Assembly: GCF_902488535.1 (NCBI RefSeq) | Contig: NZ_CABTWO010000003.1 | Span: forward strand, 1-64,000 | Length of the DNA stretch: 64,000 bases | Direction: 5' to 3' | Source: an uncultured Mobiluncus sp. | GTDB lineage: Bacteria > Actinomycetota > Actinomycetes > Actinomycetales > Actinomycetaceae | Shown here: one piece after another, positions 8,115 to 17,501 of the stretch | How the letters are laid out: every line of letters starts with the position of its first letter | Numbering within the stretch: the stretch's first letter is position 1 | Notes under the pieces: generated by a model | What the model saw: the letters and a program-made list of their open reading frames with translations, nothing else | Told to the model about the DNA's origin: nothing | Databases searched by the model: none | Translations under genes and position numbers: made by a program

Positions 8115-9191
8115 GTGGAAATTCATGCGATAGTGCCTGCTGGGGGGTACGGGCGGCGGCTGTGGCCCTGGTCGACGGCGGAAAAACCAAAGTTCCTGCT
8201 CAACATCAACGGGACGCAAAGCCTGGTGCAACAAACCGCGGCACGTTTAGCGCCACTCTGCCAGTCCCTGACTTTCGTAACCGGCGCGCCCCACCGCGAG
8301 GCTTTAGACGCACAAGTCAGCGCCCTAGGTTTGTCGGTTCCGGTGCGTTGCGTGGCGGAACCTAGTCCGCGAGATTCGATGGCGGCCATAGCCCTGGGGG
8401 CCGCCCTGATAGAGCAACGTGACGGGACCTGCGTGGTCGGGTCTTTTGCGGCGGATCATCTCATCGCAAACCCCGCCGCGTTTTCTGAAGCCCTGGCCCA
8501 GGCTGTCCCGACTGCCGCCGCCGGATGGCTCACGACCATCGGGATTGCGCCGACCGAACCGGCGACCGGGTTTGGTTATATCGAGGTGGGCCCTGCCTTG
8601 GACGGAGAGCTTAGCGGGGTACATCGGGCGCAGTCATTTACGGAAAAACCGGATGCGGCCACCGCCAGCACTTGGCTGGCAACCGGTAACTACCTGTGGA
8701 ACGCGGGTATGTTTGTGGTGCGCAGTGACGTCTTGCTCGATGCCATGGAGGCGCGAGTGCCGGGGTCAGGCACGGCGGTGCGAAAACTGGCTGCGGGATG
8801 GGAAACGTTGAGTCCGGACGCGAAAACCGCGCTGTGGGAGGGTGTCGTCGCGGCGCCGATTGATACCGTTTTGGCTGAACCGTTAGCACAAGAGGGGCAA
8901 GTTGCGGTGGTGCCGGCCCGACCGGACTTGGGATGGTCAGATGTGGGGGACTGGGAAGCGGTGCGCCACGTCGTCAGCAACGCCTCTGAACTGGCGAATC
9001 TGAGCCCGGAAATCCCGGTCTATACAGATGCCGCTCCTGCCGCCCTAGTGAGGGCGGAAAACCTTAGAGGCGTCGCGATAATCGGCATCCCCGGCGCGGT
9101 GGTGGTGGAATCCGCAGGTCAGCTGCTGGTGACAACCCGAGAGTTTGCTCAAAACGTTAAAGTTGCTTCCAACGCTGCTGATAATTGGTGA
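8115..9191 (+). CDS. manC: Mannose-1-phosphate guanylyltransferase
   Basis: A 358-residue nucleotidyltransferase that makes GDP-mannose from mannose-1-phosphate and GTP for glycan or lipoglycan synthesis. The N-terminus has the signature GGYGRRLWPWSTAEKPKFLL (11-30), matching GGxGTRLWPLSRxxxPK, and a conserved EKP (FTEKPD) and WNAGMF follow. It lacks the C-terminal phosphomannose isomerase domain of long ManC proteins, as usual in Actinobacteria. The start is GTG with no ribosome binding site; a -10 box 7 bases upstream suggests leaderless translation. It is divergent from the 2H phosphoesterase gene with only 26 bases between starts. Confidence 0.92.
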   Translation: MEIHAIVPAGGYGRRLWPWSTAEKPKFLLNINGTQSLVQQTAARLAPLCQSLTFVTGAPHREALDAQVSALGLSVPVRCVAEPSPRDSMAAIALGAALIEQRDGTCVVGSFAADHLIANPAAFSEALAQAVPTAAAGWLTTIGIAPTEPATGFGYIEVGPALDGELSGVHRAQSFTEKPDAATASTWLATGNYLWNAGMFVVRSDVLLDAMEARVPGSGTAVRKLAAGWETLSPDAKTALWEGVVAAPIDTVLAEPLAQEGQVAVVPARPDLGWSDVGDWEAVRHVVSNASELANLSPEIPVYTDAAPAALVRAENLRGVAIIGIPGAVVVESAGQLLVTTREFAQNVKVASNAADNW

Positions 9192-9273
9192 TACGGTTGC
9201 CAAGCAAGGAAAAATCGGCAGAAAAGCCAGGGCCGGAGGCCACGGGTGAAAGAACCGAAACAAGGATTTACTC

Positions 9274-9996
9274 ATGAAGACTTTTTTTAACCGGCGTCCC
9301 CGGGGCGGGGTGCTGCACCAGGAACTGGCGGATCAGGCCCTGCTGCGCTCGAAAGTCGATCCGAAGTGGACCGAAGAGGACCCTTGGCGAGTCCTGCGAA
9401 TCATGGGGGAGTTCGTCGACGGTTTCGAGTCTCTAGCGGATATCGGTAAAGCCATCACCGTGTTCGGTTCCGCGCGGGTCGAACCCGGCACGATGTACTA
9501 TCGCCTGGGCGAGGAAATCGGCAAAGTTTTTGCCCAAGCCGGGTTCTCCATCATCACCGGCGGCGGTCCGGGGCTGATGGAGGCCGTCAGCAAAGGAGCC
9601 CGCCGTAACGATGGACTGACCATCGGCCTGGGCATTGAGCTGCCCCATGAGCAAGGAATCAACGAGTACGTTGATTTGGGGATTGACTTTCGCTACTTCT
9701 TTGTGCGCAAGACCATGTTTGTGAAATATGCCCAAGCCTTCGTGGCTCTGCCGGGCGGTTTCGGTACTTTGGACGAACTTTTTGAATGCGTCACGCTGCG
9801 TCAAACCAGCAAAATTCAGCAATATCCCATAGTGTTGGTCGGGCACGAATATTGGGACGGACTGATGAAGTGGGTGCGCAAGCGCCTGGTTGAGGAAGGT
9901 ATGGTTAGCTCTGCGGATGCCTCCATCATTCAGGTGGTAGATACCGCCGAGGAAGCTCTCTATGTGGTAGAGAACACCCTGCCAAAGACGCTTTAA
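9274..9996 (+). CDS. LOG-family (TIGR00730) Rossmann-fold hydrolase
   Basis: A 240-residue protein of the LOG/TIGR00730 family, whose characterised members release cytokinin bases from riboside monophosphates by phosphoribohydrolysis. The two hallmark motifs are GGGPGLMEAVSKGA and PGGFGTLDELFE, with conserved Arg and Glu residues. The ATG follows AAGGA with 7-nt spacing. The bacterial role is probably nucleotide salvage or clearance rather than hormone formation. In Actinobacteria such genes often lie near DUF3117 and O-methyltransferase genes, as here. Confidence 0.9.
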   Translation: MKTFFNRRPRGGVLHQELADQALLRSKVDPKWTEEDPWRVLRIMGEFVDGFESLADIGKAITVFGSARVEPGTMYYRLGEEIGKVFAQAGFSIITGGGPGLMEAVSKGARRNDGLTIGLGIELPHEQGINEYVDLGIDFRYFFVRKTMFVKYAQAFVALPGGFGTLDELFECVTLRQTSKIQQYPIVLVGHEYWDGLMKWVRKRLVEEGMVSSADASIIQVVDTAEEALYVVENTLPKTL

Positions 9997-10052
9997 TGAA
10001 AGCTGATTTCCCGTCCCGGTGCCCAGTGATACTTGGATAAAATAGGAATTCC

Positions 10053-10080
10053 TTATCAAAGCCGGAACTTCCCGTATAAT
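10053..10080 (+). promoter_or_regulatory. Promoter of the DUF3117 gene
   Basis: The -35-like TTATCA (10053-10058) and the perfect -10 TATAAT (10075-10080) are 16 bp apart. A start near 10087 would give a short leader with GAGGG 5 bases before the ATG. Confidence 0.75.
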
Positions 10081-10114
10081 AGAGGGGTAAAGCCGTTTTC
10101 GAAAAGAGGGACAA

Positions 10115-10282
10115 ATGGCAGCCATGAAACCCCGCACCGGGGACGGACCCCTGGAAGTCACTAAAGAACCGCGCTGTAACGTGATGCGTATTCCTGCTGA
10201 TGGGGGCGGTCGTCTGGTGATTGAACTCAACGATGAGGAAGTCGCTACCTTAGCTAAGGAACTAGAGAAGTTTTTGAAATAG
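10115..10282 (+). CDS. DUF3117 small protein
   Basis: A 55-residue protein starting MAAMKPRTGDGPLEVTKE, then RIPADGGGRLVIEL. This matches the actinobacterial DUF3117 family almost exactly, including the invariant KPRTGDGP start. No biochemical function is known. A consensus promoter and ribosome binding site precede it. Its stop codon overlaps the GTG start of the methyltransferase gene (TAGTG), so the two are translationally coupled. It is a real gene despite its size. Confidence 0.92.
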   Translation: MAAMKPRTGDGPLEVTKEPRCNVMRIPADGGGRLVIELNDEEVATLAKELEKFLK

Positions 10283-10941
10283 TGCCGCGTTTCAACGAAT
10301 CTAAAATTTCCATAGATAAGACCGCTAGCTGGTCCTATGCGGAAGAATTTTTACCGGAGTCCGAAACTATCGCCATCGCCAGGCAGCGGGGTCGGGAACT
10401 CGGTTCCGTGCCGGTTTCCCCCGGAGTGGGGGCGGCGCTGCGGATGTTGGCCGGGGCTTCCGGAGCTCGTTCCGCACTGGAAATCGGTACCGGAACCGGA
10501 GTGTCCTCCCTGTGGACGCTGGCCGGAATGCCCGCGGACGGGGTCTTGACCACCATTGATGTCGAGCCAAAGCTACACGCGGTCGCCAAGGAAATCCTGA
10601 CGGGAGCGGGTATCTCGCTCACGCGGGTGCGCATGATTACGGGACGTGCCCTGCAAGTCCTGACGCGCCTCAGCCGGGGAGCCTACGACATGGCCGTGGT
10701 GGACGGGGACCCTGGCGAAGCCCAAGCCTATGTCGAACTGTTAAACCCGGCTCTGCGCCCAGGAGGGCTACTGGTTCTGGTCCACGCCATGTGGAATGAT
10801 TCGGTGGCTGACCCCGCCCGGCGTGAGCCCGACACCGTGGCGATGCGCGAGGTCTTGCGCTACATTCAGGAATCCCCAGAATGGACTGAGAACCTGCTGC
10901 CGGTCGGCGACGGGCTACTGGTGGCAATCAAGAACCGCTAG
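10282..10941 (+). CDS. O-methyltransferase, Rv1220c type
   Basis: A 219-residue SAM-dependent methyltransferase of the class I fold. The SAM-binding motif I is ALEIGTGTGVSSLWTLAG (about 71-88), the acidic end of the second strand is TTIDVEP, and AVVDGDPGEAQAYVELL matches the MVFIDADK-type motif of the catechol/caffeoyl-CoA O-methyltransferase family, here with DGDP. GTG start overlapping the DUF3117 stop. The pairing of DUF3117 with this type of methyltransferase resembles the mycobacterial Rv1211-Rv1220c neighbourhood. The substrate is unknown. Confidence 0.88.
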   Translation: MPRFNESKISIDKTASWSYAEEFLPESETIAIARQRGRELGSVPVSPGVGAALRMLAGASGARSALEIGTGTGVSSLWTLAGMPADGVLTTIDVEPKLHAVAKEILTGAGISLTRVRMITGRALQVLTRLSRGAYDMAVVDGDPGEAQAYVELLNPALRPGGLLVLVHAMWNDSVADPARREPDTVAMREVLRYIQESPEWTENLLPVGDGLLVAIKNR

Positions 10942-11011
10942 GAACATTTCATCCGCCGCACCGTCGGGTAGAAAAGCTATATTTTCCCGCGAACCGTAGG
11001 GGTGCGGGGAG

Positions 11012-12148
11012 CTATTTTACGGTGACGTTCAGACGATGACCCTTCAGGCTGCGCGCCCGCTGGCTCAAAGTCGTGGCAGCGGAACGCAAAGCCGCCCCGG
11101 CGACGGATTGTCCGTTCTTGGCGGCCTCGCTGATAGACAGGGGCTCACCGCCATCGGAGGCTTCCCGATAGGCGACTTCCAGCGGAATCTGAGCCAAAAG
11201 CGGAACTTCGTAACCCAGAATCTGAGACAACCGAGAGGCCACTTGTTCGCCGCCGCCCGTCCCAAAGACCTCGATACGAGAACCGTCCGGCCCGGTCAGG
11301 TAACTCATATTCTCGATCACCCCCACGACCTTTTGATTCGTACCCGAAGCTATCGATCCGGCACGTTCGGCGACTTCGGCCGCGGCCAGCTGCGGGGTGG
11401 TCACGACGATGATCTCCGAGTTCGGCAGCAGCTGTGCCACCGAAATCGCTACGTCGCCGGTGCCGGGGGGCAAGTCGAGCAGCAGCACGTCCAAGTCTCC
11501 CCAGAAAGTCTCGGACAGGAACTGTTCCAAAGCCCGGTGTAGCATCGGGCCGCGCCATACCACCGGCTGTCCGTCAGGAACGAACATACCCATCGAAATA
11601 ACTTTCACCCCGTGGGCGGTGGGCGGCATCATCATGTCTCCCACCGGGGTGGGCGCCGCTTCATCTAGGCCGAGCATACGCGGAATCGAGAACCCGTAAA
11701 TATCGCAGTCCAGCACGGCTACCTTCAGTCCGGAATCCGCCATCGCGGCCGCCAGGTTAGCGGTGACCGAGGACTTGCCGACCCCGCCTTTTCCAGAAGT
11801 AATCGCATAAACGCGGGTCAGCGAGTCCGGCTGAGTAAAAGGAATAACCGGCCGAGCCCCCAGCAGCTTTTCCTTCACCCGGTCGAGTTCCTCGCGGCTC
11901 ATGACGCCCATTTCCACTTCCACAGAGGTCACGCCGGGAACTTCCGCCAGGCGCGCCTTGGCGTCTTGCTCAATCTGAGCCTGCAAGGGGCATCCCGCTA
12001 TAGTCAGGGCGATGCGGGCAAAAACGTGGCCCGATTCGTCAATTTTCAGTTCCTGGACCATATCCAAATCGGTGATTGACCGGCGAATCTCAGGGTCAAT
12101 GACCTTTTCCAGGGCTTTCATCAGTTCATCTGTAGTGGGTAATGTCAT
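11012..12148 (-). CDS. mrp: Mrp/ApbC iron-sulfur cluster carrier ATPase
   Basis: A 378-residue Mrp/NBP35-family P-loop ATPase that helps load Fe-S clusters onto apoproteins. An N-terminal MIP18/DUF59 domain (about 1-95) is followed by the deviant Walker A ITSGKGGVGKSSVTANLA (112-129), the switch LDCDIYGFSIPRML, and LLLDLPPGTGDVAIS. The CxxC seen in many Mrp C-terminal regions is absent from the translation, as in several actinobacterial forms. It stands alone, convergent with the O-methyltransferase gene (70-bp gap) and divergent from the acyltransferase gene. Confidence 0.93.
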   Translation of the reverse strand: MTLPTTDELMKALEKVIDPEIRRSITDLDMVQELKIDESGHVFARIALTIAGCPLQAQIEQDAKARLAEVPGVTSVEVEMGVMSREELDRVKEKLLGARPVIPFTQPDSLTRVYAITSGKGGVGKSSVTANLAAAMADSGLKVAVLDCDIYGFSIPRMLGLDEAAPTPVGDMMMPPTAHGVKVISMGMFVPDGQPVVWRGPMLHRALEQFLSETFWGDLDVLLLDLPPGTGDVAISVAQLLPNSEIIVVTTPQLAAAEVAERAGSIASGTNQKVVGVIENMSYLTGPDGSRIEVFGTGGGEQVASRLSQILGYEVPLLAQIPLEVAYREASDGGEPLSISEAAKNGQSVAGAALRSAATTLSQRARSLKGHRLNVTVK

Positions 12149-12238
12149 ACCTTCATGCTAATGCCAGCGCTGGGTTTTTTCACACTAGGGCGTTAGGCTT
12201 AACTCTTGTTATATTCACGGCGGTCATGAGGGAGTACG

Positions 12239-14377
12239 GTGGTTTTCGGTTTTGGCAAGGCTCGGTCGAGTGGACGTGCCCGCCCTGTCTCGCCGCCTGC
12301 GCCGCAAAAACCTCGCCCGCAGCAGCCAGCCACACCGGGTGAAACCCCCGTTACCGGCTCTGGAGCCAGCGAGCTGATGCCCCGCGCGGCTCTGCAGAGC
12401 GACGCGCCCGCGCCGGCCCACAACACTGTGCCATTCCCTACAGACCCCGCTTCGAAAGACCGGAAAATACCGCGCTACCAGCTGCGCGGCCTGGACGGGA
12501 TTCGTGCTTTGGCAGCGTTGGCGGTGCTGGTTTACCACGTGGCTCCGAACTGGCTGCCGGGGGGATTCCTGGGGGTAGACGTATTTTTTGTGCTGTCGGG
12601 ATTCCTGATTACGGCCCTGTTGGCGCGTGAACAGCGCCTCACCGGGCGCATCAACATCGCCGCGTTTTGGCTGCGACGCTTCCGGCGACTAGTTCCCGCC
12701 GTAACCTTGACTGTTTTGGTGACTGTGCCGCTGGCATCCGTGGTGAACCGAGATTTCCTGGTGGGCATCTGGTATCAAGTCCTGGGAACCCTGACCTACA
12801 CCTATAACTGGGTCAACGTGGCTTTAGGGGGCTCCTATTTTGACCGAACCAACCCCCAGTTCCTCGCCAATATGTGGACCCTGGCGGTGGAGCAGCAGTT
12901 TTACCTGGTGTGGCCCCTGATTTTGCTGTTGGCTTTCCTGATTCCCACCCGGCACCGGTGGCTGGTGCCTGCGGTGCTGGCGCTGGCTTCCGTGAGCGAA
13001 ATGGCGGTGCTGAAAGCTGGAGGCGGGAACCTGACCCGCATCTACGAAGGCACCGACACACACGCGTTCGGGCTGATGCTGGGGGCGACTTTGGCGTTGC
13101 TGTTCCCCCTAGCGTTGGAAAACACGCCGCATTACCTGGACCGTTCCACAGCCCGGTTGCGCGGTTTGGCGGCTTGGGTCGGCATGGTCGGAGTGTTCGT
13201 GAGTTTCCTGATGCTTCGTGACAGCGACCCCTTCACCTATCCGTGGGGCGTGCTGGCGGTTAGCGTGCTGACCATTGGGATTATGCAGGCTTGTTTGGAG
13301 GAAGTCGCCGGGGTGAGCGGACCGGGTCAGGTCCTGGTCGAATTATTGTCGTGGCCTCCTCTGCAATGGCTAGGCGTGCGCTCCTATTCCCTCTACCTGT
13401 GGCATTGGCCAGTGTTCATGCTGGTCAACAGCCTGTGGCGGGATTTGCCGCAGTGGGCGGCGCTGGTGATTATTGCCGTGGTATCGATTTTGGCGGCATC
13501 TGTGAGCTACAAGTATGTAGAAAATCCCATGCGGCGCAACGGTTTAATCGTCACCTGGAAACGTTGGTTTGCGCCGCGCCCGCAGAAGGCCGTTAGCTCG
13601 GCGGTTTCCTCCCGGCTGCGGGTGCCGTGGTGGCGGCGCTCCCTGGTTTGGATGGCGGCTGTGGTGGCGGTGCTGCCGCTGGTCATCTCTATCGCCATAG
13701 CTCCAGAAAAAACCGCTGCCGAAGAACTTGTCGAAGCCGGAGCGAACTTTCTTCATAACGAAAAGCCGGGGGACAGCCACCCCCCGAAAACTGGCGCGGA
13801 GACGAAACCACCCGTGCCAACTCCCCAAAATAAGCCAACCACGTCAACCACTCCTTCTGAAAATAGCAAGCCAATCACCGGGGACCAAGTCGACATTATC
13901 GGAGACTCCGTGACCCTCGCCGCAGCGCCGAAGCTCGCCGAAACGCTGCCCGGTGCCACCATAGACGCGGCGGTATCACGCAGTTCAGCGGCAGGTGTGG
14001 GCATCATGCGGGCTCGCCAAGCCCAAGGCACGCTGCGCCCCTACGTAGTGTTTGCCCTCGCTACGAATTCGACGTTTCGAGCGCGAGACGGCGAAGCCCT
14101 GCTCGCCGAGTTCCCCCAGACAAAATTTGTGTTTGTGACCGGTCACGGTCGGGCCTCCCAGGAGTGGATCCAAATCTCGAACCAAACCATGTATGCCCTG
14201 GCTGGCGCCCATCCTGACCGGGTGAAAGTCGCCAGCTGGGACAGCGCCATTGCTGGGCACGTGGACCTGTTAGCCAGCGACGAAGTCCACCCCGGTCCAG
14301 CCGGGCAGGACATCTATGCCGCGACCGTCCACGACGCACTGCAGCAGTTCGCCACCAAACCGGCCGGTCGTTCCTAA
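12239..14377 (+). CDS. OatA-like acyltransferase with C-terminal SGNH domain
   Basis: A 712-residue, two-part membrane enzyme. A Pro-rich cytoplasmic N-terminus (1-80) is followed by an acyltransferase-3 domain with about 10-11 transmembrane segments (RGLDGIRALAALAVLVYHVA, then FFVLSGFLITALL, and RRFRRLVPA). After the last helix (about 475-495) a Pro/Thr linker leads to a periplasm-side SGNH hydrolase domain: IGDSVTLAA with the catalytic Ser, and SDEVHPGPAGQ with the Asp/His pair. This architecture matches OatA-type peptidoglycan O-acetyltransferases, which protect against lysozyme; acylation of another wall glycan is possible. The GTG start follows GAGGGA. The gene overlaps the convergent PHP gene by 4 bases. 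Confidence 0.88.
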   Translation: MVFGFGKARSSGRARPVSPPAPQKPRPQQPATPGETPVTGSGASELMPRAALQSDAPAPAHNTVPFPTDPASKDRKIPRYQLRGLDGIRALAALAVLVYHVAPNWLPGGFLGVDVFFVLSGFLITALLAREQRLTGRINIAAFWLRRFRRLVPAVTLTVLVTVPLASVVNRDFLVGIWYQVLGTLTYTYNWVNVALGGSYFDRTNPQFLANMWTLAVEQQFYLVWPLILLLAFLIPTRHRWLVPAVLALASVSEMAVLKAGGGNLTRIYEGTDTHAFGLMLGATLALLFPLALENTPHYLDRSTARLRGLAAWVGMVGVFVSFLMLRDSDPFTYPWGVLAVSVLTIGIMQACLEEVAGVSGPGQVLVELLSWPPLQWLGVRSYSLYLWHWPVFMLVNSLWRDLPQWAALVIIAVVSILAASVSYKYVENPMRRNGLIVTWKRWFAPRPQKAVSSAVSSRLRVPWWRRSLVWMAAVVAVLPLVISIAIAPEKTAAEELVEAGANFLHNEKPGDSHPPKTGAETKPPVPTPQNKPTTSTTPSENSKPITGDQVDIIGDSVTLAAAPKLAETLPGATIDAAVSRSSAAGVGIMRARQAQGTLRPYVVFALATNSTFRARDGEALLAEFPQTKFVFVTGHGRASQEWIQISNQTMYALAGAHPDRVKVASWDSAIAGHVDLLASDEVHPGPAGQDIYAATVHDALQQFATKPAGRS

Positions 14378-15252
14378 CTCAGCGGCAGCTCGCCTAGAAG
14401 CGGGCTGGCGCCCGCGGCGAGAATCTGGCGCAGGCTGGCTTCGGGCATAGTGTTTTCCCCCAGCTGATTAGGTTTACCCGCCCCGTGATAATCCGAAGCC
14501 CCAGAGACAAACAGGTCGAGTTCCCGCGCCAAATCCGCGGCCAGTTGGCGGGCGGGAGCGTCATGTTCGCGGTGGTTGACCTCGATGCCCCGCAGGCCGT
14601 TCTGAGCAAATTTGCGCACCAAGGCAGGGTCCAGCCTCCGTTTGCTGCGGGTCACCGAGAACGGGTGAGCCAGCACGGGAACCCCGCCATCAGCCAGGAT
14701 AGCCTCGAGGACGGCGAAACTGTCCACAATCGGGCGCGACACGTAATAGGGGGAGCCGGGATTGAGAACCTTTTCGAATGCCTCAGAGCGGGTCTGAAAA
14801 TAGCCTTTCCGCACCAGGGCGTCGCCGATATGCGGACGACCCGGGGTCAATCCGGTAATCTCTGCCTGGACATCTGACCACGTCAGCGGATAATCCTGGT
14901 TGATCTTTGCGACCATGCGCCGCATCCTCTCCAGGCGGTCGCGGTGAGCGTTCTTTAAAATTTCCCTCACCGCGCCGCGGCGCGGATCTGGCAGGTAATT
15001 CAGCAGGTGAACAGGGCAGCGGTTCACGCTTGTGGAGATTTCCGTACCGAAAATAATGGCGGGCGGACGTGCCCCTTCGGCTGTCAAAGCGGCATGGGCG
15101 GCGCGAAACGGCTCCCAGTGCTCGAACGTATCGTGATCCACCGCCCCGATTACATCCAAGCCTGCAATGCGCGCCTTTTTTAGCAAATCACGCGGAGAGT
15201 CCGTGCCATCGGAAAGCGCGGAATGTACGTGGGGGTCGATTTTCAAGGCCAT
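14374..15252 (-). CDS. PHP-domain phosphoesterase
   Basis: A protein of about 292 residues in the PHP family, related to YciV/RNase AM-type nucleoside-3',5'-bisphosphate phosphatases. Metal-binding motifs are KIDPHVHSALSDGT at the N-terminus, GAVDHDTFEHW, PVLAHPFSV, and SGASDYHG near the C-terminus. The ATG at 15252 is preferred over the in-frame GTG at 15258 because AAGGA (15260-15264) is 7 bases from the ATG and only 1 from the GTG. The role is probably nucleotide turnover or RNA 5'-end processing. It overlaps the convergent acyltransferase gene by 4 bases. Confidence 0.88.
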   Translation of the reverse strand: MALKIDPHVHSALSDGTDSPRDLLKKARIAGLDVIGAVDHDTFEHWEPFRAAHAALTAEGARPPAIIFGTEISTSVNRCPVHLLNYLPDPRRGAVREILKNAHRDRLERMRRMVAKINQDYPLTWSDVQAEITGLTPGRPHIGDALVRKGYFQTRSEAFEKVLNPGSPYYVSRPIVDSFAVLEAILADGGVPVLAHPFSVTRSKRRLDPALVRKFAQNGLRGIEVNHREHDAPARQLAADLARELDLFVSGASDYHGAGKPNQLGENTMPEASLRQILAAGASPLLGELPLS

Positions 15253-15356
15253 ATCCACATCCTTATGATTCGCTGGCGGATCAGGCTGTGACGTTTCGAA
15301 ATATTTTGATTACTGCGTCAGAACCGGAGCCGCCCGAAATCGGGACAGCCGCGGCG

Positions 15357-16871
15357 TTATTCCGCCTGCACGCGGGCAATCCAGGCTTCCACGTCAGCTA
15401 CGGTGCGGGGGATATGCTGCGAGATACGCTCGCATTTGCCGCCCGGTCCTACCAGAATGTCGTCCTCGATACGCACGGAAATGCCCCGATATTCCGGGGG
15501 AACCGCCAAGTCGTCCTTACGGAAGTACAGTCCGGGCTCAATCGTGAAAATCATGCCGGGTTCCAGCCTGGCCCCGTTGTACATTTCGCGGCGTGCCTGG
15601 GCACAGTCATGAACATCAATGCCCAAGTGGTGTGAAGTGCCATGCACCATCCACCGGCGGTGATACTGACCGTCCTCCTGCAGCGACTCCTCCCAGGAAA
15701 CCGGCAGCAGACCCCACTCGTCGAGCCTCTGCGCGATGACGCGCATAGCGGCGCTATGGACATCGGAGAAAATACATCCCGGCTGATTCGCCTGTTCAAA
15801 AGCCGCGTCGGCAGCATCCAAGACCGCTTGATAAACCCGGCGCTGTACCTCGTTGAAACGACCATTGATGGGCAGGGTCCTTGTGATGTCCGCGGTGTAC
15901 AGAGAATCGAGCTCCACCCCGGCGTCAATTAAGATGAGGTCGCCCTCCCGCACCTGGCCATCGTTGTTAATCCAGTGCAGGGTCGCAGCGTGCTCCCCGG
16001 AAGCCGCAATGGTGTCATAGCCCAGGCCGTTGCCGACTTCCCGAGCCCGCGCCCCGAACGCACCTTCCACCACGCGCTCACCGCGAAAATGCTTCACCGC
16101 CCTTGGGAAAGAACGAATCGCCTCTTCAAAGCCTTCTTTGGTGGCGGCGACAGCCTTGCGCATCTCTTCGATTTCCCAATCGTCCTTAATCAGGCGCAGT
16201 TCCGAAGTCGCTTCCTCGAGCAAATCATCTAACTTCTTGGCGTCATCGGGGTCAATCCCGGCTTGCTCACGAACCTGATTCACCACGGCTGCGGCCTGAG
16301 TATCGGAGGTAGAAATCATCGCAATCTGCAGCTGACCAGCATCTTTAGCCAAAAGGTCGGGCAGCGTCTCCAAGTGGGCACAGGGAATCCCGCACATCCG
16401 CTCGAACTCCTCCAACGAGGGACGCACCCCGACCCACAGTTCGCCGTAACGCGAATCGGCGTAAAACTCTTCAGAAGCCCTCGACGCGCGGGGGCGGAAA
16501 AAGACTGTGGCGGTGTGGGTTCCCCCGCCTTCACCGGATTCGCCTTCCCGCACTGGGTTCAAAACCAGCACAGCATCGGGAATCAGGTCAGTTCCCAAGC
16601 CGGTCAGGTGGGAAAAAGCGGAGTGGGGCCGGAACCGGTAATCGCAGTCATTGTTGCGCACCACCAGGGAGCCGGCGGGAACGACCAGACGCACCCCCTT
16701 AAACTTTTCCCCCAGCTTCACGCGGCGTTGCAGCGCGTAGGGAGCGGCGCTGGAACGTTCATAGCCATCGGTGGGACGCGGACCCCAGTTTTCGCCAATA
16801 AACTTTTTGAACTCTTTGGACTGGGGCTGACGGGAGCGGTTCTTACCGCGGGATTCTTTTTGATCACTCAT
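15357..16871 (-). CDS. pepP: Xaa-Pro aminopeptidase (aminopeptidase P)
   Basis: A 504-residue M24B metallopeptidase that removes N-terminal residues preceding proline. An N-terminal creatinase-like domain (about 35-215) precedes the pita-bread catalytic domain. The metal ligands are visible in IDAGVELDSLYTADITRT (two Asp), GTSHHLGIDVHDC (His), FTIEPGLYF (Glu) and RIEDDILVG (Glu). The first 30 residues are basic and hydrophilic, with no signal peptide, so it is cytoplasmic. A 114-base gap separates it from the upstream small membrane protein gene. Confidence 0.95.
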   Translation of the reverse strand: MSDQKESRGKNRSRQPQSKEFKKFIGENWGPRPTDGYERSSAAPYALQRRVKLGEKFKGVRLVVPAGSLVVRNNDCDYRFRPHSAFSHLTGLGTDLIPDAVLVLNPVREGESGEGGGTHTATVFFRPRASRASEEFYADSRYGELWVGVRPSLEEFERMCGIPCAHLETLPDLLAKDAGQLQIAMISTSDTQAAAVVNQVREQAGIDPDDAKKLDDLLEEATSELRLIKDDWEIEEMRKAVAATKEGFEEAIRSFPRAVKHFRGERVVEGAFGARAREVGNGLGYDTIAASGEHAATLHWINNDGQVREGDLILIDAGVELDSLYTADITRTLPINGRFNEVQRRVYQAVLDAADAAFEQANQPGCIFSDVHSAAMRVIAQRLDEWGLLPVSWEESLQEDGQYHRRWMVHGTSHHLGIDVHDCAQARREMYNGARLEPGMIFTIEPGLYFRKDDLAVPPEYRGISVRIEDDILVGPGGKCERISQHIPRTVADVEAWIARVQAE

Positions 16872-16985
16872 GCCCTCAAGTCTACGCGCTCGGCACTAAC
16901 ACGCGGTCGTTTTCCCGTTTGTCACCACCAAAACCTCTGTCCTCGAGCTGTCCTAGGCCGGGCAGGTGACTGTTGTGTTAGGTGT

Positions 16986-17489
16986 CTAGGGCAAGTCCGG
17001 GGCGTCCTCAGGGGGAACTTCATCTGTCGGTGCGCCAGCCTCTGACGGGGCTTCATCCATCCCGCGCAGGGGAGCGGCTTCCTCGGATTCGTCGGGCTTC
17101 GGGGCGGCCTGTTTCGCCGCCGCTTCCGGGTCCTCCGGGGGCTTGCGAATCAAAGCGTTCAAAGCCGTGCCGACTAAACCGGCGATGCCGATGCCGATAA
17201 TGAAAGTCCAGATGACCCGGTTTCCGCCGTCTTTGCCTAAGTCAGAAAACACAAAGAACTTCATCAAACCGGCAATCAGCGCGGCCACGAAGGAGATGAC
17301 ATACAGACCCCCGGGCTCGCGATGCACCAAGGCACGCACCAGCGCAATAACCCCGCCCCAAAAACCGGCCGCTAACAGGCAGGCCCCCACCGTCTGGGTG
17401 TTTTCCTCGGCCGAGAGCATCGAGATGATGCCCATTCCGATTAAAGCGCCAAAAATAACGCCTTCGTAAGGGGTGAGGTGATCAATCAT
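16986..17489 (-). CDS. Small membrane protein with acidic tail
   Basis: A 167-residue protein of no recognised family. Four hydrophobic segments lie at about 10-26, 34-52, 62-80 and 90-112, followed by a Pro/Ala/Glu-rich acidic cytoplasmic tail (about 115-167). It begins 12 bases after the DEAD-box helicase gene on the same strand and is probably co-transcribed with it. Function unknown. Confidence 0.7.
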   Translation of the reverse strand: MIDHLTPYEGVIFGALIGMGIISMLSAEENTQTVGACLLAAGFWGGVIALVRALVHREPGGLYVISFVAALIAGLMKFFVFSDLGKDGGNRVIWTFIIGIGIAGLVGTALNALIRKPPEDPEAAAKQAAPKPDESEEAAPLRGMDEAPSEAGAPTDEVPPEDAPDLP

Positions 17490-17501
17490 CAGTGAGCTCC
17501 C

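Noticed and set aside
8089..8190. Upstream extension of the 2H phosphoesterase to 8190
   Set aside because: It would run past the divergent manC start, and a good ribosome binding site points to GTG 8088.
9433..10230. 265-codon minus-strand frame over the LOG gene and DUF3117
   Set aside because: It overlaps two well-supported genes and a consensus promoter on the other strand.
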